NCBI GenBank assembly: GCA_020283715.1
Contig: JAIQCW010000206.1
Coordinates: 1 to 64,000, forward strand
Length of the DNA stretch: 64,000 bases
DNA from: Cytauxzoon felis
Lineage: Eukaryota > Apicomplexa > Aconoidasida > Piroplasmida > Theileriidae
Direction: 5' to 3'
Position numbers and translations under genes: made by a program. A model generated the notes under the pieces. That model was not told the DNA's origin and ran no database searches. It worked only from the letters and a program-made list of their open reading frames with translations. Shown in pieces: positions 44,262 through 54,988 of the stretch (its first letter is position 1; every line of letters begins with the position of its first letter).

Positions 44262-47200
44262 ATGGCACCAAAAGATAAAAATTCAATAGCTGAGACCAAA
44301 GTATTATTAGGAAGGTATAAATTTAATAAATTTTCATATATATTTCATCTATATAGACCAAAGAATCATTTAAAACTTGGTCTAGTTGGTCTTCCAAATG
44401 TAGGCAAATCTACAACGTTTAATTTACTATCTAATCAATCTGTACCTGCTGAAAACTTTCCATTTTGTACTATAAGTAAGTTGGATTGATGTAGATCATC
44501 TTAATCTTTACTTCTCCTTAGATCCTCATGAAGCTGTAGTTACTGGTATGTCTAGAGCTATCGTATGATCCCAATAACCACAAATAGTGCCTGATGAAAG
44601 ATTTGATCATTTGTGTAAAATATTTGAACCAAAGAAGGAAATTTCTGCCAGTGTTACAATATTCGATATCGCAGGCCTAGTTCGTGGAGCACATAAAGGC
44701 GAAGGCCTTGGTAACTCATTTCTCTCGCATATAGATGCTGTAGATGGTATCTTACATGTTGTATGTTGATGTACGTTACTGAATATCATATATACCACAG
44801 GTACGAGCATTTGAAGATGAAGAAATCATTCATACCGATGGTGAAGTCAATCCAGTCAATGATCTCGATACAATAAATCAAGAACTTTTATTAAAAGATT
44901 TAGATAAATGCAGTAAAGCTGTTGTTGAAATCGATCGAGTCTTTCAAAGAAATCAAAAAATCAAATCCAAAAAAGAAGAACTCGATACAATGATCAAAGT
45001 CAAAGAACATCTCGAAGCCAATAAATGGATCAGTCATGGTATGTTTAAGTATACTATTATATAAATAAATTGAATGAATACAACATCTACAAAAAGTCAA
45101 ATTTATATATATTCCAATTTTTATATTCCCTTGAAGTCCATCTTTTCCATTGCATGGAGCTTCCTCTATTTACTTCCCCCTCCGCTTCCCTGAGATCAGC
45201 TACGGGTTCAACTAGAGGTCCATTAACTATATCACGTTCTTCCGGGTTAACACTCTCTGCTCCTCCGGGTAGACATATTTTTGTTCTTCCGGGTAGATTT
45301 CTTGTTCTTAGGGGTTGAATATCGCCACGATCTCTGGGAGTGGCATTACCGTTTACGGGGAGGTAATTGGAAGAGCTGACGGCAGGATTAACCTCAGGTT
45401 GATTGGCTCGAGTGTAGTAGTTATATTCGGTAAATGTGTTATTTCTTTAAATAACTGGGGAGAGGGATAATTTGGGGTAAAGAAAAAATGGAGATAAGGA
45501 TATTCTTATAAAATGAGTGGAAAATGGTTGGGTATAACTTGTATGTTTTTAAATGGATTTGTTATGTTAACTCCGCATAGGATAGCTATGCTCTGTGCCA
45601 ACCATGTCGTTAAACGATTTCACCTTCCACAATGCACTGTACCATTGTTCATCTACAAGATACACAATCCTATGGAATTATCAAGCTTAACATCCACATT
45701 TCTAGCAAACGTAGTGGGATGGGTTAGTGATGCAGCATTTGGTGATGATGGTGGAAAAAAAATGAACTTTAAAAGGATAATCTCCTGTATCGCAATATGG
45801 ATTATGTTTCTTGCCACTGTTGTATCATACTTTATGTTTATTAGTGGTGAGGAGTATGGGAATTTTGAATTGTTCTATTGGTCTGTTGTTTCAATCACCT
45901 TTGCCAATGGATTCTCATCCAACTTTGGATTTGGTGTCAATTTTAATGGAACGGTTTACGGAGCTGGAATGCCTGCATCTTCATTTGTAACATTCATTGT
46001 CCACAAATCCTATAATTATTTTTATAATAAATACTTTTGGGATGAATATGATTATATGTTGGTTGTAGTACAATATGCATTCACATCATTCTTCCTCGCC
46101 CTCACCGGAGCATTATGGACATGGGATCAATACAACGAGATGAACAAACCACCGCCTCCGACACCACCACTGCCGCCAACAATTCAAGTGGATATTAGTC
46201 AAAATACAACTTACGATAGTGGTAGAATTAAAGTTACCAAAATGAGAGATGTTACTGTTGGCAGTAATAATGTTAAATTCAACTTCTACGTCCATACATT
46301 GACAACTGGAGGGAAGTTTACATTGAGCAAGGATATAAAGTATAATGCTAGTGGTGGAACTGCTCAATTATCGGGTGAAACTTCTGATATCCCAAATGTC
46401 TCTGAAGTGTATTATTATAAGGAGTCCAATGGTAATAATGGAGCTTTAAAGATTAAGACTTCGAGTGACGCGAAAATATTTTACGAGGCTAATGTTACAC
46501 AAAGTGGCCCATGGACAAATCAAGCAACTACACCTCCTGGTGATGCTGAACTTCAAGGTCTTGTTAATGAAATTAAGGATCAGGTTGAGATTAAATTGGA
46601 GAAGGATCCTAGATATATATCAGCTCTCACTGGTAATAAGATCACCGTTGAAGCAGTAAATGATACATTAAATCCTCCTAAATACAAAGGTTTTAAACAT
46701 CCTGTTCCAAATGGAAGTACTATAAATTACATTTCAATAAGAAATCAGCCCATATCATTTACACCAGCAATTACTGAGAATGATCTTCAAGGTAAACGAT
46801 TTCTATTTGTTTATTATGAAAATAGTGACGGCAATTATGAGAAACCTCTATTAATATGCTTATCTGACACAGGTGGCCAAAGTTCTGGTAATAAATGGTA
46901 TCAACGACAGATTGATTCAGGTGGATCTGGTGGATATACATGGAGTGAAGATAATTCACTAAGTGCTAAGGATCCAAACCAAATTAACACATTTTCAAAA
47001 AAACTCGACGGAATTAAACAACTACTTACTAATGATACAGGTTATCCTGTACTTGTTGATAGAAATGATGATCTACCTAATGAACAAGGTTCTGAAAATA
47101 ATGTTAATATACATATTGAAAAGAAGGATTTTGGTTATGACAGTAGTGGAAGTGAAAAAACTGTATCTGATATTTCAGCCGGTCATATTAAGGTCTTTTT

Positions 47201-50200
47201 GAATAATAATAATCCCAAGTTTGGTTTTAAGCGTTATATGCATAAGGTTAGGGGAACTAATGCTAATGAATATAGGAAGATGAGTAACACTGGACGTAAA
47301 TTTAAAAATAATAATAGTGATATATCTAGTATAAGTGTTAATGGGAATGTCAATTATGTATATGTATATTATGGAGGTGCCCAGAGTAACATACCATTGT
47401 TGATAGCCATATGTAAGGATAATAGTAGTAATTGTACATGGAAATATTTTAAAAATGGTAATCCTAGACAGCCTAATAGTACAACTTGGTCTGAGGAAAA
47501 TAGTCTTAATAATAAGAATCCTGACGGTTATGTTGATGACAAGAATCATATAATAGTTGAGTTAGATAAATTGAATGATAAAGTGATTCAGAAGACTGTA
47601 ATTCATTTAGAAAAGACCGACACGAAAGGAGTAAATACTAGTCGATATACTACTGGTCAGAGTGCTGATAAAACAATTACTGTTGAGAAGAATGAGGGCA
47701 GCGGTTCTTCTCAAATGGTACCTGAGGGATATGTGATGTATAAACATACGCTTGGTACTTCTACTAGCGATCCTAAATTTAAACACAATGGCTTTGAATT
47801 GAATGGGATTAATCCTGATAAGGGTGTTACAGCAGTATACGCATATTATCGTCAAAGTCCGGATGATTCTGACCACGAATTTCCACTGATTGTATGCGTC
47901 AAGATAGGTTCCAATAGTTGGAGTTATTATCAAAGGGGTAACCGATGGACACATATAACAGATGTCAACCTTGATAATCAAGACCCGGAAAATCTACAAC
48001 CTGAAGATCTTAAAAAACTTCAAGATAAACTTGGCGAGGTTAAAGGGAAGTTTGAAGTTAAGCTTGAGAAGAGTGCTTCTTACGGATTTATTAGTCAGAT
48101 TGATGTTGAAAATGCCACGGTTACAGTTGATGGATATAAAGGATATAAACATCAAAAGGGATCTGGTGGTAGTAGTAACACATTTAAGATTGAAAAGTTT
48201 AGGCATGATGGAAATGTTGTGGGAGGTTTCACTTTACCTATTTCAGGTGTCGAAGAAGCTAATGTGTATTATAAGGATGATGATTCTGAGCTTAAGAAAC
48301 CTCTACTTCTGTACACAAAGGATAATAATAGTAATCCATATGCAATTTATGGAAAGGGTACTAGGAATTTCCAAATGAAATGGTGGAAGATTGGAAAACC
48401 GAGTAAAGATGTACCAACTGAACCTCAACTTAAACGTCATCTCGAAATGTTGTTGAATATACAGGGTACTTTTAAAGAATTGGTATATTTCGATAATAAG
48501 GAGCATTGGTCTCCTATTTTAATGTTATCGTTTTCGCTTGGAACCATTTATGCCTTTTACCCCACGATATCCCCATATTCTTTAATTGATCCCGAGAGAG
48601 CGGAGAAGATTGATTTGTGGATTGCGGTTACATGTGCAATACCCAACTTTGTATTGGCTGTAATGGATACATTAGGAGATAGAGGTCATGGTCCAGGTGC
48701 TAGATGGGAGAATGACGGTGATGTAAAAAGAGAGTGTTATCATTATGTATGGATTATAGGAGGTATTCCTTATTTAATATGCCTATATGTATTTTTCACT
48801 ACACTCCACTTTCCTGAAGGTTGGATTGGCCGTCATGTAAAGGATAATTTATATGTGGTTGGATTTTTTGGTGTAACTTTCAATACCGTTCAGGAATTGA
48901 TGGAATCTACAGGTTTTGGTGGTGGTGATAAACAAAGTTATGATGGATTTGTTGGATCAATCAGCCAGTTTTCTGTATTATTAATGTTAATAACTTGTGT
49001 ATCTACAATGTTCTCATGTGATGGGTATTTGAAAATAAGACATTTAATATGGGGATAAAATACACCATAATTATGGGGACGCCACATAATTTTTCCTCTC
49101 TACACCATTTATCCATCCCAGGTCCAATCACTATCTTCACCACCTGAGGTCCAATCCAACTCTTCTTCCACTCGCCTGGTGGCTTCTTCCAATTACCTAT
49201 CTCTAAAGAGTAGAGCCACTCCCAGAGATCGTGGCGGAAGTAAGGATTGGACCTCAAGTGGAACCCGTAGCTGATCTCAGGGAAGCGGAGGGGGAAGTAA
49301 TTAGAGAAGCTCCATGCAATGGAAAAGTTGGACCTCAGGTAGAACGGCTAGTAGAATTACATCAGCTTAATGTTTAACAGATTATAGTGGAATTTGACTT
49401 TGTCGTAGATGATGTTTCATGTATTGTGTAATGATATTAAATTTTAATGTTTTAGGTGTATGGAAGTCATCGGAAGTGAATATAATAAACGAGTATAATT
49501 TTTTAACCGCTAAACCTATCGTATATTTGGTGAATTTATCAGAGGATGATTATATACGTCAAAAGAATAAATGGTTACCAAAGATTGCAAAATGGGTACA
49601 AGATAATAATAAAGGGCCAATAATACCATTCAGTGCTCAATTTGAGCAATCATTGGAAGCATTCCCAAATGATGATACCAAAAAATCATATTTAAAGGTA
49701 TATATAAGAAAAAATTTTATTTTATTCATCATGTAAATTTACTCAGGAAAAAAACACCACAAGTAAAATTCATAAAATAATTACAAGTGGATACACATCA
49801 TTGCAACTCATACACTTCTTCACATGCGGACCTGATGAAGTCAAATGCTGGACTATCAGAAATGGAACAAAAGCACCTCAAGCTGCTGGTATGTTCACTA
49901 ATATAAATATCTCCACTCTAGGTCCAATCCTACTCTCTTCGTCTTGCAGACAGCTCTCCACTTGAGGTCCAATCCGCATCTGTTCCACTCGCCGTGGAGG
50001 CTTCCTTATTTACTTCCCCCTTCGCTTCCCTGAGATCAGCTGCGGGTTTTCCACCTGAGGTCCAATCCTGACCTTCAGCCACGATCTCTGGGAGTGGCTC
50101 TACTCTTTAGAGATAGGTAAATAGAAGAGGCCACCACGGCGAGTGGAAGAAGAGTTGGATTGGACCTCAGGTGGAGAAGAGCTCTCTGCAAGACGACTTC

Positions 50201-50538
50201 GAGTGGATTTGGGATTATAAAAATCATTGTTAATATGATCAATTTATTTAATAGGTGTTATACATTCGGATTTTGAGCGTGGTTTTATATGTGCTGAGGT
50301 ATATAACTATCAAGATATTGTAGAATGTGGTTAGTGGATATATATAAGATCTAATTCTATTTAATTTATAGGATCAGAAGGTGCTGTAAGGGCTAGTGGT
50401 AAATATTTACAAAAAGGGTATCTATTTTAAAATTTATTTATTTATATCAAATTATATTTTATTAGGAAAGATTATGTTGTACAAGATGGTGATATAATTT
50501 TCTTTAAATTTAATGTAACGAATAGCAGTAAAAAATAA
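44262..50538 (+). CDS. OLA1: Obg-like ATPase 1 (OLA1/YchF), split by a nested gene
   Basis: Nine exons (44262-44475, 44522-44545, 44588-44760, 44801-45038, 49456-49697, 49747-49888, 50255-50329, 50372-50417, 50466-50538) join in phase to about 408 residues (human OLA1 is 396). Motifs: [19 protein letters not shown] (P-loop), [28 protein letters not shown] (G3), [20 protein letters not shown] (NxxE nucleotide motif), [20 protein letters not shown] and [17 protein letters not shown] (TGS domain). Intron 4 (45039-49455) is 4.4 kb and contains the complete 45513-49058 membrane gene on the same strand; the other clean introns are 42-58 nt. The stop is 2 bp from the stop of convergent CWC15. Confidence 0.95.
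45130..45405 (-). repeat. Modular repeat, left part of OLA1 intron 4
   Basis: CCATTGCATGG hairpin, reversed M1, separator, a small CCGGGTAGA-type degenerate stretch, reversed M3 of the variant GTTTACGGGGAGGTAATT, then the GCTGACGGCAGGA hairpin. Confidence 0.85.
45449..45476 (+). promoter_or_regulatory. Conserved 5' box of the membrane family (45513 gene)
   Basis: AAATAACTGGGGAGAGGG then ATAATTTGGG, about 36 bp before the start. Confidence 0.65.
45513..49058 (+). CDS. Multi-pass membrane protein with five FAINT-like repeats (nested in OLA1 intron 4)
   Basis: 1181 residues, the longest family member. The N-terminal half (about 1-210) has [31 protein letters not shown] and about six helices ending [14 protein letters not shown] Pro-rich hinge ([11 protein letters not shown]) precedes five beta-rich units (about 220-990) with [19 protein letters not shown] and KPLLLYTK motifs. 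The first and last units are of the type also found in the truncated copies at 1-4324. The C-terminal half has [21 protein letters not shown] and terminal helices. It is flanked by mirror-image repeat clusters within the OLA1 intron and has no intron of its own. Confidence 0.85.
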   Translation: MSGKWLGITCMFLNGFVMLTPHRIAMLCANHVVKRFHLPQCTVPLFIYKIHNPMELSSLTSTFLANVVGWVSDAAFGDDGGKKMNFKRIISCIAIWIMFLATVVSYFMFISGEEYGNFELFYWSVVSITFANGFSSNFGFGVNFNGTVYGAGMPASSFVTFIVHKSYNYFYNKYFWDEYDYMLVVVQYAFTSFFLALTGALWTWDQYNEMNKPPPPTPPLPPTIQVDISQNTTYDSGRIKVTKMRDVTVGSNNVKFNFYVHTLTTGGKFTLSKDIKYNASGGTAQLSGETSDIPNVSEVYYYKESNGNNGALKIKTSSDAKIFYEANVTQSGPWTNQATTPPGDAELQGLVNEIKDQVEIKLEKDPRYISALTGNKITVEAVNDTLNPPKYKGFKHPVPNGSTINYISIRNQPISFTPAITENDLQGKRFLFVYYENSDGNYEKPLLICLSDTGGQSSGNKWYQRQIDSGGSGGYTWSEDNSLSAKDPNQINTFSKKLDGIKQLLTNDTGYPVLVDRNDDLPNEQGSENNVNIHIEKKDFGYDSSGSEKTVSDISAGHIKVFLNNNNPKFGFKRYMHKVRGTNANEYRKMSNTGRKFKNNNSDISSISVNGNVNYVYVYYGGAQSNIPLLIAICKDNSSNCTWKYFKNGNPRQPNSTTWSEENSLNNKNPDGYVDDKNHIIVELDKLNDKVIQKTVIHLEKTDTKGVNTSRYTTGQSADKTITVEKNEGSGSSQMVPEGYVMYKHTLGTSTSDPKFKHNGFELNGINPDKGVTAVYAYYRQSPDDSDHEFPLIVCVKIGSNSWSYYQRGNRWTHITDVNLDNQDPENLQPEDLKKLQDKLGEVKGKFEVKLEKSASYGFISQIDVENATVTVDGYKGYKHQKGSGGSSNTFKIEKFRHDGNVVGGFTLPISGVEEANVYYKDDDSELKKPLLLYTKDNNSNPYAIYGKGTRNFQMKWWKIGKPSKDVPTEPQLKRHLEMLLNIQGTFKELVYFDNKEHWSPILMLSFSLGTIYAFYPTISPYSLIDPERAEKIDLWIAVTCAIPNFVLAVMDTLGDRGHGPGARWENDGDVKRECYHYVWIIGGIPYLICLYVFFTTLHFPEGWIGRHVKDNLYVVGFFGVTFNTVQELMESTGFGGGDKQSYDGFVGSISQFSVLLMLITCVSTMFSCDGYLKIRHLIWG
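49115..49350 (+). repeat. Modular repeat, right part of OLA1 intron 4
   Basis: Separator, CCACTCGCC hairpin part, forward M3, separator, forward M1, CCATGCAATGG hairpin and closing separator. The order M3-M1 mirrors the M1-M3 order on the other side of the nested gene. Confidence 0.9.
49915..50210 (-). repeat. Modular repeat in OLA1 intron 6
   Basis: CTTGCAGACAG and CCACTCGCCGTGG left ends, reversed M1, separator, reversed M3, CCACGGCGAGTGG and further right ends. Confidence 0.9.
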
Positions 50539-50540
50539 AT

Positions 50541-51611
50541 TCATGCGATATACTTTTGAAGAAATCTCTTATGAAACTCACTCCTAACCACATCGTTAAT
50601 ATACCTATAATGAAGTTAATTTCTTAAATAATTCCTATACTCAATCCACACTGTTCTCCACTCGTCATACCACCTGAGGTTACATTCCTGCCGTCAGCTT
50701 CTCTATTTACTTCCCCCTCCGCTTCCCTGAGATCAGCTGCGGGTTCCATTTGAGGTTACATCCAATACATCCTTAGCACCATCTTCCATCATTCCCATGA
50801 TGAATGATCCATCACTACCCTTCTCACCGCCACGATCTCTGGGAGTGGCTATACTCTTTAGAGATAGGTAATTGGAAGAGCCACCACGGCGAGTGGGAAG
50901 GAGAGTAGTATTGGACCTCAGGTGGAATAGCAAGGGTGAAAAAAATTATTACTATTACATTGTTTATAAATATGTGGACATACTGTGGTTTTTGTTTGGT
51001 TTCTTTAGTGTAATTTTTGAATACTACATCTTCATCCCATCGTTTGTATTGTTTGTTTGGATTTAATAATGGATTATTATTTAATATTCTTTGTCTATTC
51101 TCTTCAGATTCAAATTCTTCTTTTTGTTCTTTAAGACGTATTTCTTCCTTTTCTTTTTTAATTTTTTCTAATTCTCTTAGGAGAATCATTTCTTCTTCAT
51201 CATTGTTTACATTTTTATCATCTGTAACCTCATCATCTTCATCTTCTGGAAATGCGTTAATATCTTGATTCAATAATTTTGTAGCGTCTTCTAGAGATAG
51301 AAAATTCTTAGTTACTCCAACCTTTTCTTCAATAAAAAGTTTAGTTTTATGTTCAGATTCACTTGATTCAAGTTTATCTTTCAATATTTTCTTTTGATCA
51401 TTTGATTTCTGTAATTTAGTACCATCTTCCTCTTGAAATATCGGCGCTCGTCTTTTTAATTCTTTATGTGACGGCAAATCTTTACTAGAAATTATAGATG
51501 ATCGGCTATATGCTATAAATTATAGATGAGATGATGATTTAATTCTGGATACTCACAGTCTATACTTTGGCCAATAGCATTATGCCATGTAGGTCTATGT
51601 GCTGTCGACAT
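50541..51611 (-). CDS. CWC15: Spliceosome-associated protein CWC15
   Basis: Three exons (51611-51557, 51512-50984, 50604-50541) join in phase to about 215 residues. The N-terminus MSTAHRPTWHNAIGQ and SSKDLPSHKELKRR match the CWC15 start (TTAHRPT..., SSRDLPSHTKIKYR). The middle is acidic and coiled. The C-terminus PNKQYKRWDEDVVFKN...QYINDVVRSEFHKRFLQKYI is diagnostic (RRWDDDVVFKN...FVNDTLRSEFHKKFM.KYIK). It is a core NTC-related spliceosome component. Intron 2 (50605-50983) carries a modular repeat. The coding end is 2 bp from the OLA1 stop on the other strand. Confidence 0.9.
50655..50930 (+). repeat. Modular repeat in CWC15 intron 2
   Basis: On the plus strand: CTGCCGTCAG, reversed M1, separator, a spacer shared with the TBP-like insertion, reversed M3, CCACGGCGAGTGG and separator. 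Confidence 0.9.
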
Positions 51612-51781
51612 TTATAAATTATTAAACTATAGAATTATTTACTGTATATATAAGATTAATTTAATTTTATCATTCAATTCATTATTAGTAGAGATTAAAA
51701 GTAAATTAATAATGACCCTTGGACTTGAGTCACTATAATAATGCACTGTGGAAGGAAATATAACACCAATGCTTATAAATC

Positions 51782-54700
51782 ATGTCTAGTATAACAAAAG
51801 GTCATAAAACAATTTATCGCAAATTATTTGGTGGTAAAGATGATAAGGTTAGTTTAGATGTTAGATTTGATGTATAGAAATATTATAGAGAACACAATCC
51901 AATGCTAAGAAGAATATTAAAAGGAATAAGGCTACTTTAGAAGAAGCCAAAAAATCAGTTGAATTGAGTTCTATTTTATTACCAAATGAGACTGGATATA
52001 TTAAAGTGGATGATGATGAGAAAGTTTATAAATTAACACAGGCTAAATTGATATCTAAAGTAGATTTAGGTACAAAAAAGAAGGTAAATAGATTTTTTAT
52101 AATCTTAAAAAGTTCATATAATTGTCTTCTACTATAGGCTTTAAATTTAAATTTGAGTCATGGACCATACATTGTGGACTATTCACAGAATGGGCGTTAC
52201 ATGTTTTTAGGTGGTGAAAAAGGTCAATTGTCATTAGTATGTATGCATACATTGAAGAATTTCTTTGATATATCTGTATGTTTCCTCGACAAGCGTTGAA
52301 CATTTTACATCCACTCAGGTTAAGGAAACTGTAAGAGACGTAAAAGTATTGCATAATCATACGATGTTAGCAGTAGGTAAATGATGTTTTTATATTCTCA
52401 TAATCTGATATTTCATTTATAGCCCAGAAAAAGTATGTCCATATCTACGATAATAATGGATGTGAAGTCTATTGTTTAAGAGATCGCATGGTAAATTATA
52501 ATAATCTCCATCAATACAATAATATATAGCTGAATTATAAATTAGAATACCTTTACTATCACTATCTACTAGTAGGCATTGGAGAATTCGGTGAATTAAG
52601 GTTCGTCCAAACGAATGTTTTAATGTAATGTAAACCCGTATTCCTATCCGCTTTAATCTTTCATTCCATTAAGATAGCTCTTTACCCGAGGTTACAACAT
52701 CTATTCCACTCGTCGTGGTGGCCTCCTCTATTTACCTATCTCTAAAGAGTATAGCCACTCCCGGAGATCGTGGCGATGCTAGAGGTAGTACTGGACCTCA
52801 AGTGGAGAACCCGTAGCTGATCTCAGGGAAGCGGAGGGGGAACTAAATAGAGAAGCTGTCTGCAAGACAACCTCAGGTGGAGGCCACCACGACGAGTGGA
52901 AAGAAGAGTTGGATTGGACCTCGGTGGATAGCTCTCTCAGGGTGATACGATTAATATTTGATGCATAAGGAAATATATGTTGTATGAATTTATATATCTT
53001 TCATAGTTATCAAGATATATCTACTGGTGAAATTGTTGCAAAACATAGTACGAAGAAGGGTCCATGTAATGTAATGAGACAGAATAAATCGAATGCTGTT
53101 ATACATTTGGGTCATAATGACGGTGTTGTTACATTATGGACACCGAATATGCCAAAGGTATTTTTATAATTTACAATTTATTATAATTATAGGCTGTAGT
53201 TAAAATGTTAACACATAGAGGACCCCTTACTGCAATAGATATACATGATAACTATATGATTACCTCAGGTATAATTATCACACTTTTACATAGCCAATTT
53301 ACCGTCGTCTCCCGATGGATTTCTACCCAAAGTCATTACTTTCCATTCGCCCTTACACTGAAGTCCAATCACCACCGTATACCGTTCCACTCGGCGTGGA
53401 GGCTCTTCTAATTACCTATCTCTAAAGAGTATAGCCACTCCCAGAGATCGTGGCGTGAGAGGTTATTGATTGAAACCTTAGGTGAACTACCCGCAGCTGA
53501 TCTCAGGGAAGCGGAGGGGGAAGTAATTAGAGAAGCTGTCTGCAAGACGACCTCAGGTGGAGAGCTGACAGCAGGACGAGTGGAAAAGATGGATCCATGA
53601 ATCTGATGGTGGAGTAAATAGAAGGGTAGATTGGAATAAATATGTTTGCATGTCTGATCGCTTTATATTCACTACTCATTAAAAATTTTTTGGTTACATT
53701 TATTTCTTTAGGTTATGACGGTTACTGGAAGATATGGGATTTAAGAAATTATAAAGAATCGTTAAAGATGAATTATATAGGATCAACACCACCAACTGAT
53801 ATTAAAATTAGTCAAACCGGTATAATTGCAATCTCAATAGGAGGAAGGGTTGAATTTTATAACGAATTCTACAATACTAATAGCAAACACACTAAACCCA
53901 AACTCTATCTCAAACATCTTCTACCATCACAGGTAATTTATAAATACAGATCTAATATTACAAACTTAACTTCATCTTGCGGAGAGCTTTCCACTTGAGA
54001 TCTAATCCTGCCGTCAGTTCCTTTATTTACCTTCCCCTTCGCTTCCCTGAGATCAGCTACGGGTAGTCCACTTGAGGTCCAATCCTCATTATTGCCACGA
54101 TCTCCGGGAGTGGCTCTGCCGTTTACGGGGAGCTAATTGAGGAGGCTCCATGCCTAGTGGAAGACAAGGTTGTAACCTCAGGTGGATAAGAGCTGATGGC
54201 AGGATAAAATGATATCGGATATCGGTGGACAACAACATAACCCTACTCTCATTTTCACTCTTTTATTATTTTTTATAGAATATAAAATCTATCGCATTCC
54301 AACCATTTGAGGACATATGTGCCATTGGTTCGACTTACGGTATATCTACATTGATAGTACCAGGCTCTGGTATGGCTAATTTTGATTCTATGGAACAAAA
54401 TCCTTACGAATCTGGAAAGGTATGTTATAAGATTGAAAAAATATACACATTAAAAAATTCAGATGCGTAAGGATCGCGAAGTACAAAGACTTCTCGAAAA
54501 ATTACCACCAGATTCCATTACCCTTAATAAGCAGCCAATCGGTAGTTATTCACGAGACCTTGCGCTTGAAGGCGAGAAGGATGAAGAGGTGGATGAAAAG
54601 GACAAGAAGAAGAAAATTAAAAAACGTAAACGCGGCAAAACTAATAAATCATCTACGCTTTCTAAGGTAAGTTCAAATATACTTTTGTAAAACTGTGTAC

Positions 54701-54940
54701 GAGCCGCTATAAATTTACACATTACACGCACTCCTATAGGTCACAAAGTATAATAAAGTGTTCATGAGAAGACAACAAGCTATAATGGATAAAATAAAGA
54801 ATTTAAAAAGAGGTGATAAATTGACACCATCAGAAATAAAAGATCGCGTGTTGAGTGATCTGTCCGTAGGTGATTCCACTACAACAGTAAAGGGCCCCGT
54901 AAAGGGTGCCGCATTATCACGTTATTTCAATAAGAAATAA
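51782..54940 (+). CDS. UTP7: U3 snoRNP WD-repeat protein UTP7 (WDR46)
   Basis: Twelve exons (51782-51847, 51889-52083, 52138-52275, 52319-52376, 52423-52490, 52530-52600, 53007-53157, 53193-53268, 53712-53932, 54279-54419, 54463-54666, 54740-54940) join in phase to about 529 residues. Signatures: LSHGPYIVDYSQNGRYMFLGG, VKETVRDVKVLHN, AQKKYVHIYDNNG, YQDISTGEIVAKHSTKKG, NAVIHLGHNDGVVTLWTPN, GYDGYWKIWDLRNYK, and the tail VPGSGMANFDSMEQNPYES followed by the UTP7-specific helical extension. The product is part of the 90S small-subunit processome in the nucleolus. Introns 6, 8 and 9 are enlarged by modular repeats; the others are 36-54 nt. Confidence 0.92.
52675..52945 (+). repeat. Modular repeat in UTP7 intron 6
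   Basis: Left end with CGTCGTGG hairpin part, forward M3, separator, forward M1, CTGTCTGCAAGAC hairpin, separator, CCACGACGAGTGG and separator. A textbook full-length copy. Confidence 0.9.
53340..53605 (+). repeat. Modular repeat in UTP7 intron 8
   Basis: Left end, forward M3, separator, forward M1, CTGTCTGCAAGAC hairpin, separator, GCTGACAGCAGGA hairpin. Confidence 0.9.
53985..54210 (-). repeat. Modular repeat in UTP7 intron 9
   Basis: Reversed order: CTGCCGTCAG, reversed M1, separator, reversed M3 (variant with GTTTACGGGGAG), CCATGCCTAGTGG hairpin, separator. Opposite orientation to the copies in introns 6 and 8 of the same gene. Confidence 0.9.
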
Positions 54941-54988
54941 TTTGTCTTTATAATTTTAAATATATATTTAATTATAATTTAACTATTT

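Noticed and set aside
52675..53605. CRISPR-like array from evenly repeated short palindromes
   Set aside because: Repeat units are not evenly spaced and spacers are shared between copies; the genome is eukaryotic with spliceosomal introns.
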